NCBI GenBank assembly: GCA_963829955.1
Contig: CAWHKS010000003.1
Coordinates: 62,001-126,000 of the forward strand
DNA length: 64,000 bases
Source: DASTFY01 sp963829955
GTDB lineage: Bacteria > Actinomycetota > Acidimicrobiia > Acidimicrobiales > Ilumatobacteraceae
Direction: 5' to 3'
A program made the translations under genes and the position numbers. Below are positions 33,504 through 43,052 of this stretch, in pieces. Below the pieces are notes generated by a model, which was not told where the DNA came from, searched no databases, and saw only the letters and a list, made by a program, of their open reading frames with translations. Position 1 is the stretch's first letter, and the number at the start of each line of letters is the position of its first letter.

Positions 33504-34806
33504 GTCCCGGGCGCGCCCGCCTCGTCCGGGGCGCTCGCGGACCGAACGAGGATCAGCGAGCCCACGCCGGCGGCGAGCACTGAAGCCACGAGAATGCCGA
33601 TCTTGGCCTCGTTCTGCTGCCCGGCCTCCGTGAACGCGAGGCTCGTGATGAAGATCGACACCGTGAACCCGATGCCGGCCAGCGCAGCGACGCCCACGAT
33701 GCCCTGCCACGTGGCGCCGGCGGGCAGCACGCCGAGACCCAGCCGCGCGCCCAGCCAGGTGAACACTGTGACGCCCACGAGCTTGCCGACGACGAGGCCG
33801 AGCACCACGCCGAGGGTGATCGGCGACGACGCGGCGTCGGACAGCGCCTCGCTGGACAGCGGGATGCCGGCGTTGGCCAGTGCGAACAGCGGCAGGATGA
33901 CGAAGCTTGTCCACGGGTGGAGGAGGTGCTCGAGCCACTCCACCACCGAGACCGACTCGCGCGCCATCACCGCGGTCTCGTGGGCGGCGCCGGCCGACGA
34001 GAGGTCGGTCGAGCGCGTCGGCGTCGATGAGGTGGCGTTGCCGGATCGGACGCGTCGGGGCCATGAGCCCGAGGATCACGCCGACCAAGCGTCGCGTGCA
34101 CGCCCGACTCCTCCACGGCCAGCCACAGCGCGAAACCGAGGACGAGGTAGACGCCCAGGTGCCGTACCCCGGCCCATCGCACCAGGCCCACGACCACCAC
34201 GAGTAGAGCGGCGACACCGAGGGCGGCCGGCTCGATCCCCGACGTGTAGAAGACGGCGATGACCACGATGGCCCCGATGTCGTCCACGATGGCCAGGGCC
34301 AGCAGGAACAGCTTGAGCGTGGAGGGCACGCGCCGGCTGAGGAGGCTGAGCACCCCGACGGCCATGGCGATGTCGGTGGCCATGGGGATGCCCCAGCCGT
34401 CCGCGGCGTCGCCGCCGAGGTTGACCGCGGTGTAGATGAGCGCGGGCACGACCATGCCCCCGAGCGCGGCGATGGCGGGCATGGCGGCCCGGCGGGGCGC
34501 CCGCAGCTCGCCCTCGACCAGTTCCCGCTTGATCTCGAGACCCACGACGAAGAAGAAGATCGTCATCAGCCCGTCGTTGACCCACTCCTGCAGATCCAGG
34601 TCCAACGTGTGGTCGCCGAGGCTGATCGACAGGTGGGTGTGCCACAGCTCGGTGTACGAGTCCTGGAATGGCGAGTTGGCCCACAGCAGCGCGACGGCGG
34701 TGGCCGCCAGGAGCACGATGCCGCTTGCGGCCTCGGTGTGGAGGAAGTCGACGAGCGGCCGGAGGACCACTGGCCCGCTGGCCGGGCTCGTGTCACGTTC
34801 GGCCAT
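33500..34806 (-). CDS. nhaA: Na+/H+ antiporter NhaA, with two apparent frameshifts
   Basis: NhaA exchanges sodium for protons across the inner membrane. The first frame (ATG 34806) holds FLHTEAASGIVLLAATA, EWVNDGLMTIFFFVVGLEIKRE in outline, and the paired catalytic aspartates in ALAIVDDIGAIVVIAVFY. The second frame adds VGVILGLMAPTRPIRQ. The third adds WTSFVILPLFALANAGIPL through GIGFTVSIFITSLAF. Dropping one base at 34085-34086 (GG) and one in 34001-34013 (CC) gives a continuous protein of about 434 residues. Two independent losses in an otherwise intact gene are better explained by indel errors. Confidence 0.85.
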
Positions 34807-34876
34807 GGTGGCTGATCGTACGTTTGCTATGAAATGCGGAGCCGGGTGGGTCGCCCAGCCGTCGAGGGGAGCACGC

Positions 34877-35710
34877 ATGAGTCCTGGGACGTCGGCGTCA
34901 GCCGGAACCGCGCTCGCTGTCGCGCCGTCGCTCGCTCTGACGGATGAGCTGGAGGTGGCCACGGCGTCCTCGGTCCCTGCCGGCTGCCCGGTGGTGGGGG
35001 TGCTGACCGGGTCATCCGGACGCATCGATTCCCGGCTCGGCGTGGCCCACGGCCAGCTCGACGCCGTCGGCTTCACCGGCGACATCGGCTCGACCCACAG
35101 CCGCGCCGACGGTGAGAGCTCGATGCAGGTGGCCGTGGGCGTGGGTGACCCGTCGGTGGCTGATGCGGCGGCCGTCCGCGACGCAGCGGGCGCCCTCGGC
35201 CGGGCTTCCGGCAAGCAGGCCGAGCTGGCGGTCGTGGTGCCCAAGCTCCCGGAGCTGTCCGTGGAGGACGCGGCGCAGGCGGTCGTCGAGGGCGTCCTGC
35301 TCTCGCGTTACCGCTACGACATCCTGCGGCGCGAGCCGGCCGGCGCGCCGGTCCGATCGATGACGCTGGTGGTGGCCCGCGGCGATCGGGATGCCGCGCT
35401 GGCCGGCGCCGGGCGCGGCCGGCTCATGGCCGCGGCGACCATGCTGGCTCGGGACCTGGTCAACTCGCCCCACAGTCACCTCAACGCCACGAAGGTCGGC
35501 GAGCTCGCCATGGCGCTTGGACGTGAGCGTGGCCTGACGGTCGAGAAGCCCGGCGACGAGGTCCACGCCCAGATGAAGAACGACATGTCGGGGGCTGCGG
35601 CGACGCTCGCCGCCATGTGCGTGCTGCCGCGCCGCCCGCTGCCGCACCGCGGTCACGGGCTACCGCATGTGCACCGACAACATGCACTCGGGTACGGCGA
35701 TGGCCCTCGG
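34877..35710 (+). pseudogene. Leucyl aminopeptidase (PepA/M17) remnant: internally deleted, frameshifted and truncated
   Basis: The N-terminal M17 domain is intact for about 220 residues, up to DLVNSPHSHLNATKVGELA. The sequence then jumps at about 35545 from RERGLTVE to KPGDEVHAQMKNDMSGAAA. This skips roughly 60 residues that normally hold the GKGxxxDSGG metal-ligand lysine and aspartate. A one-base frame change at 35624-35640 separates this from TAVTGYRMCTDNMHSGTAM, another M17 segment. The NTDAEGR active-site motif and everything beyond are missing. Unlike the other frame breaks in the window, these losses are large, so this is a genuinely decayed or misassembled gene. A GGGGAG site precedes ATG 34877. 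Confidence 0.72.
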
Positions 35711-35801
35711 CGTCATCATCCTGGTCGCCTGGATCGTGCTCTTCGCGGCCTGGTTCCTGCTCGGCATCCCGCTCGGGCCGGACTCGCCCATCAAGCTCTG
35801 A
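35711..35801 (+). pseudogene. C-terminal transporter fragment (AbgT-like tail) fused to the pepA remnant
   Basis: Directly after the M17 segment the frame continues with a single transmembrane helix (VIILVAWIVLFAAWFLLG) and IPLGPDSPIKL, then stops. M17 peptidases have nothing like this. The helix followed by a G-(I/L)-P-L-GP ending resembles the C-terminus of AbgT-family p-aminobenzoyl-glutamate transporters. It looks like the end of a neighbouring transporter gene brought next to pepA by a deletion. The identification rests on about 30 residues. Confidence 0.45.
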
Positions 35802-35816
35802 CGTCTCGGTAGGACC

Positions 35817-37634
35817 GTGAACGAGATCAACGAGATCACGGTCGTTCTCGGCGTCCTCGGCGTCACGGTCGTGCTCTTCATCTGGAACCGCTTTCCGGTG
35901 GAGATGGTCGCGCTCGGCGCGTCGCTCACCCTGCTGGCCGCGGGCGTCATCGACATCAACCAGGCCCTGGAGGGCTTCGGGGACCCCACGGTGGTCTTCA
36001 TCGCCACGCTCTTCGTGGTCAGCACCGCCCTCGACGCCACGGGGGTCACGGCCTGGGCGGGCCAGCGCCTCACCGCGCTGGCGGGTGACAACCCGCGCCG
36101 GCTCGTCGTCTTCACGATGCTGTTCGCAGCGGGCCTCACGGCGATCATCAGCGTGAACGGCGCCGTGGCCGCGCTGCTCCCCATGGTCGTCGTCACCGCG
36201 GTGCGCCAGCGGCAGGCGACGTCGCAGCTCCTGCTGCCGATGGCGTTCGCCGCCCACGCCGGTTCGCAGCTCGCCCTGACGGGCACGCCCGTGAACGTGC
36301 TGGTCTCGGAAGCGGCCTACGAGGCGGGCACCGGCACCTTCGGGTACTTCGAGTTCGCGCTCGTCGGCGTCCCCCTCGTGGTAGGGACGATCATCATTGC
36401 CGTCTTCCTCGGACCGCGGCTCCTCCCGAGGCGTTCGCCGGCCAGCCTTCCGCCGGATCTCAGCGAGCACGCCCGCACGCTGAGCCGGCAGTACCTGGAC
36501 GATCAGCGGGTGTTCCGCCTCACGGTCGCGGACGACAGCCCGGTCGTGGGAGAGACCGTCGAGGTGTTCGAAGCGGGCCTCTCCGGCGGGGTCGCGCTCG
36601 TGGGCGTCGAGCAGCCCGGCGAGGCGCTGCCGGCGCGGGCGGGAACGATCACGGCGGGTTCGACCGTCATCGTGCGCGGGCCGCTCGAGACCGTCCGGCA
36701 GCTCGTGGCCGCCACCGGGCTGCGCCTCCACGCGGAGCCCTTCACCACCGACGGGGAGCTCCTCGGTCACCGGGTCGGTGTCGCGGAGCTGGTCATCCCG
36801 CCCCGATCCGGCCTCATCGGGGCCACCGTCTATCCGGGGATGGTCACCGACAGCGGGGACCTCGTGATCCTGGCCGTCCAGCGCAAGGGGACCGACCTCG
36901 GTGCCGAGAAGGCGGACCTCGCCGTCGGGGACACCCTGCTCGTGCAGGGCGCCTGGCAGGACCTCGACCGCGAGGTCGATGCCGACCGGGACGTGATCGC
37001 CGTACACCGGCCCTCCGCGGTGCGGGCCCAGGCCGTCCCCCTTGGCCCGAAGGCGATCGAGACCCTGGTCATCACCGGTGGGATGGTCGTGTTGCTGGCC
37101 AGCGGGCTCGTGCCCGCGGCCGTGGCCGGCCTTCTGGCCGTCGGCGCGATCATCCTGCTCAAGGTCCTGTCCGTCCCCCAGGCCTACCGGGGCATCGCGT
37201 GGACCACGGTCGTGCTGGTGGCCGCGATGATCCCCGTGTCGACCGCCATGCAGGTGAGCGGCGCGGCCGGGGAAGTGGCCGAGCGACTCGTCGACATCGT
37301 CGGCGGCGGGGGCTCGTCCCTGCTCCTCTTCGGCATCTTCGTGATCTGCGTCGTCTTCGGCGCCATGATCAGCAACACCGCCACCGCGCTGATCGTCATC
37401 CCCATCGCCCTCTCCGCGGCGGCAGAGCTGAACGTCTCGCCCAAGCCCCTCCTGCTCGCCGTCTCGGTGTCGTGCGCGGCCGCCCTCCTCACCCCGGTCT
37501 CCACGCCCGCCAACCTGATGGTCATGGAGCCCGGGGCCTACAAGTTCAGCGACTACCCCAAGTTCGGGCTCCCGATCCTGGCGCTCTACGGCGTGCTCGT
37601 CGTCTTCTACATCCCGCTGATCTGGACTGTCTGA
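35817..37634 (+). CDS. SLC13 (DASS) family transporter with two RCK_C domains
   Basis: This is a 605-residue permease. Two membrane halves flank a central cytoplasmic region (about residues 205-400) with two TrkA-C/RCK_C domains (FRLTVADDSPVVGETV and VGVAELVIPPRSGLIGATV). Each half has a re-entrant SNT-like motif: LALTGTPVNVLV and ISNTATALIVIP, followed by LTPVSTPANLMVM. This layout is that of sodium/sulfate or anion SLC13 transporters. The ion is unknown; neighbouring SulP, TSUP and DASS genes make sulfate or dicarboxylate plausible. GTG start. Confidence 0.87.
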   Translation: MNEINEITVVLGVLGVTVVLFIWNRFPVEMVALGASLTLLAAGVIDINQALEGFGDPTVVFIATLFVVSTALDATGVTAWAGQRLTALAGDNPRRLVVFTMLFAAGLTAIISVNGAVAALLPMVVVTAVRQRQATSQLLLPMAFAAHAGSQLALTGTPVNVLVSEAAYEAGTGTFGYFEFALVGVPLVVGTIIIAVFLGPRLLPRRSPASLPPDLSEHARTLSRQYLDDQRVFRLTVADDSPVVGETVEVFEAGLSGGVALVGVEQPGEALPARAGTITAGSTVIVRGPLETVRQLVAATGLRLHAEPFTTDGELLGHRVGVAELVIPPRSGLIGATVYPGMVTDSGDLVILAVQRKGTDLGAEKADLAVGDTLLVQGAWQDLDREVDADRDVIAVHRPSAVRAQAVPLGPKAIETLVITGGMVVLLASGLVPAAVAGLLAVGAIILLKVLSVPQAYRGIAWTTVVLVAAMIPVSTAMQVSGAAGEVAERLVDIVGGGGSSLLLFGIFVICVVFGAMISNTATALIVIPIALSAAAELNVSPKPLLLAVSVSCAAALLTPVSTPANLMVMEPGAYKFSDYPKFGLPILALYGVLVVFYIPLIWTV

Positions 37635-37646
37635 CCGGATTTCGGG

Positions 37647-38876
37647 GTGGCGGAGCCCCCCGACTCATGGGAACATGTGTTCGTGCCCCGCGGCGAGGCC
37701 ACCATCCTCCACGCCGACCTGGATGCCTTCTTCGCGTCCGTGGAGCAGCGCGACGACCCGCGCCTGCGGGGGCGGCCGATGGTGGTCGGCCGCGGGGTGG
37801 TGCTGGCCGCCAGCTACGAGGCCAGGGCCTTCGGGATCCGCGGCGCCATGGGTGGTGCGCAGGCCCGCAGCCTGTGCCCATGGCTGGTCGCCGTCGACCC
37901 GCGCATGGAGGCCTACACGGACGCCAGCCGCGCCGTATTCGACGTGTTCTCGCGGACCACGCCCATCGTCGAAGGCATCTCGATCGACGAGGCGTTCCTC
38001 GACGTCGGTGGTCTGCGCAGGGTGTCCGGCGAACCGGTCGAGATCGCCCGTGACCTGCGGCATCGGGTCCGGGACGAGGTCGGGCTCCCGATCACCGTCG
38101 GCGTCGCCAGCTCGAAGTTCCTGGCCAAAGTGGCCAGCGCAGTGGCCAAGCCGGACGGGCTTCTGCATGTCCCGGTGGGAGAGGAGCTGGCCTTCCTCCA
38201 CCCGCTCCCGGTGGAGCGCCTGTGGGGGGTTGGCCCGATCACCGCCGGCAAGCTGCACGACCGCGGCATCGGCACGGTCGGCGAGGTGGCCGGCCTGCCC
38301 GAGGCGGCCGTGGTGTCGATCCTCGGGCCCGGCGCCGGCCGGCACATCTACGCGCTCGCCCACCACCGCGACCCTCGCCCGGTCCAGACCGGCCGGAGGC
38401 GGAGGTCGATGGGCTCGCAGCGGGCGTTGGGGCGACGGGCCCGGCCGGAGTCCGAGCTGGGGGCCATACTCGACGCCCTGTGCGACCGGGTTGCCGGACG
38501 GCTGCGCAAGGGTGAGCGGCTGGCCCGGACAATCGTGTTGCGGCTCCGCTTCGACGACTTCGCTCGCGCCACCCGCTCGCACACCCTCTCCCGGCCGACC
38601 TCGCACACCCAGACGATCCGCGTGACCGCCCGGTCGCTGCTGGCGATGGCCATGCCCCTCATCCGCGACCGCGGGCTGACCCTCATCGGCGTCGCGCTCT
38701 CCAACCTGGACGATGCCGACGCCGTCCAGCTCACCCTGCCGTTCGACCGTCACGCGCTCGCCGGTCTGGATGCCGCCCTCGACGACCTGCGGGAGCGCTT
38801 CGGCTCCGGTGCCGTCAAGCGGGCCGCCCTCCTTGGGCGTGAGCTGGGACCAGCCATGCCCGTCCTCGCGGACTGA
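37647..38876 (+). CDS. dinB: DNA polymerase IV (Y family)
   Basis: This 409-residue translesion polymerase has all catalytic motifs: ILHADLDAFFASVEQ (metal Asp), ASYEARAFGIRGAM, and GISIDEAFLDV (metal Asp-Glu). The helix-hairpin-helix thumb is WGVGPITAGKLHDRGI. The little-finger domain ends with VQLTLPFD, a match to the beta-clamp binding motif. DinB copies across damaged bases with low fidelity. The GTG start lies 12 bp after the SLC13 gene stop; no LexA box is evident nearby. Confidence 0.93.
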   Translation: MAEPPDSWEHVFVPRGEATILHADLDAFFASVEQRDDPRLRGRPMVVGRGVVLAASYEARAFGIRGAMGGAQARSLCPWLVAVDPRMEAYTDASRAVFDVFSRTTPIVEGISIDEAFLDVGGLRRVSGEPVEIARDLRHRVRDEVGLPITVGVASSKFLAKVASAVAKPDGLLHVPVGEELAFLHPLPVERLWGVGPITAGKLHDRGIGTVGEVAGLPEAAVVSILGPGAGRHIYALAHHRDPRPVQTGRRRRSMGSQRALGRRARPESELGAILDALCDRVAGRLRKGERLARTIVLRLRFDDFARATRSHTLSRPTSHTQTIRVTARSLLAMAMPLIRDRGLTLIGVALSNLDDADAVQLTLPFDRHALAGLDAALDDLRERFGSGAVKRAALLGRELGPAMPVLAD

Positions 38877-38954
38877 CCGATGAGTACCTGGGGTACCGAT
38901 CGTCGAATGGATGTCGGCACGGACCGCGCGCGGCCGCCAGGAGGGAGACCGGCA

Positions 38955-39953
38955 ATGAGCCTCGTAGCATCGGACCCCATGACGACACGAGTTGATGTCG
39001 ACCGGGGGGCAGTGCTCGACGAGTTGGAGACGCAGCGGCGCGCGCTGACGGGGTACTGCTACCGGATGCTGGGCTCCGCCTTCGAGGCCGACGATGCCGT
39101 CCAGGAGACGATGATCCGCGCCTGGAAGGGCATCGAGGGCTTCGAGGGTCGGTCCGCGCTGCGGTCCTGGCTCTACCGGATCGCCACCAACGTCTGCCTG
39201 GACATGCTGCGAGGGCGCCAGCGCCGCGCCCGGCCCATGGATCTCGGTCCCGCGCAGGCCGTGGAGTCCTTCCGCGGCGTGACGAGGCCGGAGCATGCCT
39301 GGGTCCAACCCATCCCGGATGCTCTGGTCATGTCGCCGGAGGACGATCCGGCCGAGCAGGCGGCGACGCGTGACAGCGTCCGTCTGGCCTTCGTGACCGC
39401 CCTCCAGCACCTCCCGCCCCGCCAGCGGGCGGTGCTCGTGCTCCGGGAGGTGCTGCGCTGGCCGGCGGCGGACGTCGCCGAGCTGCTGGAGACGAGCGTT
39501 GCCTCCGTCAACAGCGCCCTGCAGCGGGCTCGGGCCACGCTGTCCAGCCTGGACCTCCAGGGCGGCGAGGTGCCGGTCGACGCCGGCCAGCAGGAGCTGC
39601 TGGACCGTTACGTGGACGCCTTCGAGCGCTACGACATCGAAGCGCTCGTGGCGCTGCTGCACGACGATGCCGTCATGTCCATGCCGCCGTACGACTTCTG
39701 GCTCCAGGGTTCGGAAGACATGGCCAAGTTCTTCCTCGGTCCGGGATCCGCCTGCGAGGGTTCCAGGCTTCTCCCCATCCGGGCCAACGGCCTGGCGGGG
39801 TTCGGTTCATACAAGGCTGACCCGGATGGCGGCCACATGCCGTTCGCCATCCAACTGATCGAGGTCTCAGGGGACCGGATCGTCGGACACCACAACTTCC
39901 TCGACCCGGCCCTCTTCCCGGTCTTCGGCCTCCCGGCACACCTCGACGACTAG
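38955..39953 (+). CDS. ECF sigma factor of the SigG/TIGR02960 type with SnoaL-like C-terminus
   Basis: This is a 332-residue extracytoplasmic-function sigma factor. Region 2 runs GYCYRMLGSAFEADDAVQE to WLYRIATNVCLDML, and region 4 is LPPRQRAVLVLREVL to SVASVNSALQRAR. The last 115 residues form a SnoaL/NTF2-like domain (LLDRYVDAFERYDIEAL, MPPYDFWLQG, FLDPALFPVFGLP), which replaces an anti-sigma factor in this group. ATG 38955 has AGGAGGG 9 nt upstream. Its 3' end overlaps a minus-strand gene by 87 bp. Confidence 0.87.
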   Translation: MSLVASDPMTTRVDVDRGAVLDELETQRRALTGYCYRMLGSAFEADDAVQETMIRAWKGIEGFEGRSALRSWLYRIATNVCLDMLRGRQRRARPMDLGPAQAVESFRGVTRPEHAWVQPIPDALVMSPEDDPAEQAATRDSVRLAFVTALQHLPPRQRAVLVLREVLRWPAADVAELLETSVASVNSALQRARATLSSLDLQGGEVPVDAGQQELLDRYVDAFERYDIEALVALLHDDAVMSMPPYDFWLQGSEDMAKFFLGPGSACEGSRLLPIRANGLAGFGSYKADPDGGHMPFAIQLIEVSGDRIVGHHNFLDPALFPVFGLPAHLDD

Positions 39954-40226
39954 GCGGCCGTCGCGCTCGACCACGACCAGGCCGAGCAGCCCGAGCACCT
40001 CGCGGACGGCGGGGTCGATCCCGTCCCCGTCGAGCGCGATCGTCGAACCCCTGCGTCGGGCAGCCAAGTAGACCCGGGCGAGGATATCGGCCGTGACCAG
40101 CTCGCTGTGGGGGCGCACGCACAACCACCAGCGCGCCACCTCGACGCCGTCGTGGATCAGCACGACCCGCAGGAAGGAGCGATCGACGGCCACAAGCCTT
40201 CGACGCTCGGCATCGGCGCGACTCAT
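39867..40226 (-). CDS. Small hypothetical protein, possibly STAS-like
   Basis: This is a 119-residue soluble protein starting at ATG 40226. Alternating hydrophobic strands and a helix (FLRVVLIHDG, SELVTADILARVYLAARRRG, PAVREVLGLLGLVVVERDG) recall STAS-domain anti-anti-sigma proteins, but key residues are not clear. The acidic tail overlaps the last 87 bp of the sigma factor gene in antisense. Its position beside a sigma factor is suggestive only. Confidence 0.5.
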   Translation of the reverse strand: MSRADAERRRLVAVDRSFLRVVLIHDGVEVARWWLCVRPHSELVTADILARVYLAARRRGSTIALDGDGIDPAVREVLGLLGLVVVERDGRLVVEVCREAEDREEGRVEEVVVSDDPVP

Positions 40227-40285
40227 CGGGGACCGGCTCCGGTCCCGCGCGCCCTGCCCGCGGCGCGCGGGGGATCGGCGGGCGG

Positions 40286-40828
40286 TCACCCGGCCACGAA
40301 GGCACCCAGCGTGGCGGCGGCGAGTGCCGCGCCCCAGGCCCGCGCCCGTTCCTCCTCTCCTTCGAGGAGGTGGTTGTGCTTGTCGACGAGGAAGCTCTCG
40401 GGCTCGACCTCGAGGTGGAAGCCGGCGCGGCGCAGCCGCTTGGCGATTCCCTTGGATGCCCGCCCCGTCAGCGCAGCCGGCGCGTCGATCCTCGTGTCGA
40501 ACGCCGCCGCGGCGACTCCCTCCCCGTCGCCCACCCGCGCCAGCCATTCCCGCACCCCGGGACCGGTGGCGGAGGCCTCCAGGGTGAGCCCGCTCGCCGG
40601 CTTGTCGGCGGCATCGGCCGCAGCCCTGCGAGTGCGCTCGCTGGACAGGCTGTGCACGTGGGTGGGGCCAGCGACCACGAGGAGATCCGGTGGCGGCTCC
40701 GGGGTGTCGAGGGCGTCGCTCACGGTGCGCAGTGTCACCTCGTAGCCCTCGCGCAACCCGTCGGCGATGCGCTCGGCGACCAGCCGAGTGTTCCCGTACA
40801 TCGACTCGTAGACCACGATGGCTCGCAT
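40286..40828 (-). CDS. Flavodoxin-domain protein
   Basis: This 180-residue protein begins MRAIVVYESMYGNTRLVAE, the FMN phosphate-binding loop of flavodoxins (S-x-Y-G-N-T). DLLVVAGPTHVHSLS matches the second FMN loop. The C-terminal half has ASKGIAKRLRRAGF and EPESFLVD, as in actinobacterial flavodoxin/nitric oxide synthase-type proteins. It is probably an electron carrier or an FMN-dependent redox protein. Partner enzymes are not evident next to it. Confidence 0.82.
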   Translation of the reverse strand: MRAIVVYESMYGNTRLVAERIADGLREGYEVTLRTVSDALDTPEPPPDLLVVAGPTHVHSLSSERTRRAAADAADKPASGLTLEASATGPGVREWLARVGDGEGVAAAAFDTRIDAPAALTGRASKGIAKRLRRAGFHLEVEPESFLVDKHNHLLEGEEERARAWGAALAAATLGAFVAG

Positions 40829-40921
40829 CAGAGATCTCCTCTCCGATCGACGGGGTCGATCACGCCCCTGTTGTCGCGCTGGAGGCAGACCGCGAGTAGG
40901 GGCAAAGGTCCCTGGCCGGAC

Positions 40922-41833
40922 TCAGTCCTCCCGGGACTCGAGCCAGCGTTCGTGACCGGCGAGGACGGAGGCCCACAGGATGTCCCGGTCGGGGTCCGGC
41001 AATCGCAGCGGCAGGCCGCAGACATCGGCCAACGCCTCGAACCACGCGTCACGGGCGGTGATCGTCTCGGTGGCGAGCTCGTCGCCGCGGCGGCGGGTGA
41101 GGACGCATCCCCGGAGGATGTCGACACCGTCCGCCCACCGCCGCTGCGCGGTGAGCACGCGGACGAACCCCGACTCGGGTGACGTGGAGAGCCACCGGTG
41201 GCGCTCGACGAACGCGTCGGTCCCAACGGGAGCGGACCGGAAGCTCATTCCTGCGAACGAGCCGGCGGGATCGTGGGTGAGGTGCCAGTCACCGACACCG
41301 TCGTCGGTCTGAGTGAGCACGAATCGGAACGGGCCCTGCCGATACGTGCCCGCGGCCAGGGGGAGCGGTTCGTGGAGCCCGTCGCCGAGGCCGGCGTCGA
41401 CATACCACTGCCCGGACGGGTTCTCGGCCGTGGGCAGGTCGTGCACGACCAGGACCAGGTGGTTGGTGAGCATGGCGGCATCGGGCCCGTCCGGGCCGTG
41501 CACGCCGCCGACGTGGCGCGTCACCCGGTAGCCGAGTCCGCTCAGGAGCTCGGCCAGGGCACCGTTGAGGTGGAAGCAGTACCCGCCGCGCTGGTCATGG
41601 GCCACGCGGCGCATGGCCTCCCTGGGGTCGATGCTCCAGCGCTGACCCTGGTGGATCCATGCCGTCTCGTACGGCACGGTCTCGACCTGAGCCCGGTGGA
41701 TGCGCCGCAGCGCGTCGGTCGTCGGCGGCTCGCGCTCCAGGCCGAGGCGGCGGAGGTACGCGTCGACATCGTCGCCCGCAGGCTCGGGCCCCGTTCGGCT
41801 GGGCACGGTCGACGATCTTGTCACCGGGTCCAT
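40922..41833 (-). CDS. Arylamine N-acetyltransferase
   Basis: This 303-residue enzyme transfers acetyl groups from acetyl-CoA to arylamines or related acceptors through a cysteine. The Cys-His-Asp triad is visible: Cys in QRGGYCFHLNGAL, His in AMLTNHLVLVV and Asp in WYVDAGLGDGL. DAYLRRLGLEREPPTTDAL is the standard N-terminus. The length is slightly above the 270-280 usual for bacterial NATs. The physiological acceptor is not known. Confidence 0.9.
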   Translation of the reverse strand: MDPVTRSSTVPSRTGPEPAGDDVDAYLRRLGLEREPPTTDALRRIHRAQVETVPYETAWIHQGQRWSIDPREAMRRVAHDQRGGYCFHLNGALAELLSGLGYRVTRHVGGVHGPDGPDAAMLTNHLVLVVHDLPTAENPSGQWYVDAGLGDGLHEPLPLAAGTYRQGPFRFVLTQTDDGVGDWHLTHDPAGSFAGMSFRSAPVGTDAFVERHRWLSTSPESGFVRVLTAQRRWADGVDILRGCVLTRRRGDELATETITARDAWFEALADVCGLPLRLPDPDRDILWASVLAGHERWLESRED

Positions 41834-41894
41834 ACCACCGGAGGAGCAGCCACCGGTACGCCGGCGGGCGGATGCCAGGATGGGACGACGGTCC

Positions 41895-41900
41895 TAGCGT
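41895..41900 (+). promoter_or_regulatory. Candidate leaderless -10 box for the two-component operon
   Basis: TAGCGT lies 6 nt before GTG 41907 of the histidine kinase gene, in the 73-bp gap shared with the divergent N-acetyltransferase gene. Confidence 0.45.
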
Positions 41901-41906
41901 GGCACC

Positions 41907-43052
41907 GTGGTGCGCCCACCGAGCTCGTGGACCTGGGCGAGCGCGCTCGGGATCGGGGTGTTCCAGCTCGTCGGCTCGTTCGGGGCGGCTGGCAACCAGC
42001 CGGACCGGCGGTCCATCGACGCGTTGGCCGTCCTCCTCGTCGTTGCCGGTCCGTTGGCGCTCGCCTGGCGGGACCGGTGGCCGCTGGTGGCGGTGGCGAT
42101 CAGCCTGGGTTCGGTCGACGTCTACATCGGGTTGGGATACCCGTACGGTCCCATCTTCCTCAGCGTGGTCGTCGCCCTGTACGCGGCCGTCCAGACCGGA
42201 CGGCGCCGGGCCACCTGGTTGCTGGCCGCCGCGGGGTACGCCGGTTACGCCGTCGCGTCCTTCGTGGATCCGAGCGCTGACCCCGACCAGGGGATTGTGC
42301 ACTTGGCCCTCGTGGCCGGCTGGCTGGTGGGTGTGCTGGCGGTGTCGGAGCTGGTGCGGATCAGCCGGGCGAACGCCGCCGAGCGCGCCCGCGTGCAGCA
42401 GGAGGACGACGAGCGGCGCCGGAACGCGCAGCGGCTGGCGCTGGCCCAGGACCTCCACGACGTGCTGGCCCACGACATCTCCCTCATCAACGTGCAGGCC
42501 GGCGTGGCCCTGCACCTGCTGGACGAGCACCCGGAGCAGGCGCGCCCGGCCCTGGCCACCATCAAGGAGACCAGCCGCGACGCCTTGCACGAGTTGCGGG
42601 CCGCGCTGGACGTCCTCCGCCGCGGTGAGGACGCCCCTCGGGCACCCGCGCCGACGTTGGCCGACCTCGACGCGCTGGTGGGCGCGGTCGGGGCCGGTGG
42701 GCTCGACGTCCAGCTGGACCGCGATCCGCTGCCGGCAGGCCTGCCGGCGGAGGTCCAGCTGGCCGCCTTCCGGATCGTGCAGGAATCCCTGACGAACGTG
42801 TCGCGCCACGCCCGGGCTACACGCGCGGCGGTGCGGCTGCGCGACGACAGCGGTACGTTGACGGTCGAGGTCGAAGACGACGGCACGGGTCCCTCGTCGA
42901 CCGGTCGCGAAGCGAGCGCCGGCATGGGACTCGCGGGGATGCGAGAGCGGGCCGAGGCCCTGGGTGGCACCCTGACCGCGGGACCAGGGCCAGGAGGCGG
43001 ATTCCGGATCGTCGCCGTGCTGCCGCACCGCACGGACGAGCTCCTGCCGTGA
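41907..43052 (+). CDS. NarL-family sensor histidine kinase
   Basis: This is a 381-residue membrane kinase. Four to five helices cover residues 10-155. The HisKA_3 dimerisation helix carries the phospho-acceptor His in LAQDLHDVLAHDIS. The ATPase part has AFRIVQESLTNVSRHA (N box), EVEDDGTGPS (G1) and GMGLAGMRERAEALGG (G2). It lacks an extracytoplasmic sensor domain, so it probably senses the membrane. The stop overlaps the response regulator start (GTGA). An ABC exporter follows, the usual output of this kind of system. Confidence 0.92.
   Translation: MVRPPSSWTWASALGIGVFQLVGSFGAAGNQPDRRSIDALAVLLVVAGPLALAWRDRWPLVAVAISLGSVDVYIGLGYPYGPIFLSVVVALYAAVQTGRRRATWLLAAAGYAGYAVASFVDPSADPDQGIVHLALVAGWLVGVLAVSELVRISRANAAERARVQQEDDERRRNAQRLALAQDLHDVLAHDISLINVQAGVALHLLDEHPEQARPALATIKETSRDALHELRAALDVLRRGEDAPRAPAPTLADLDALVGAVGAGGLDVQLDRDPLPAGLPAEVQLAAFRIVQESLTNVSRHARATRAAVRLRDDSGTLTVEVEDDGTGPSSTGREASAGMGLAGMRERAEALGGTLTAGPGPGGGFRIVAVLPHRTDELLP

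Noticed and set aside
33500..34806. nhaA as a decayed pseudogene
   Set aside because: All membrane segments and catalytic aspartates are intact; only two single-base changes are needed.
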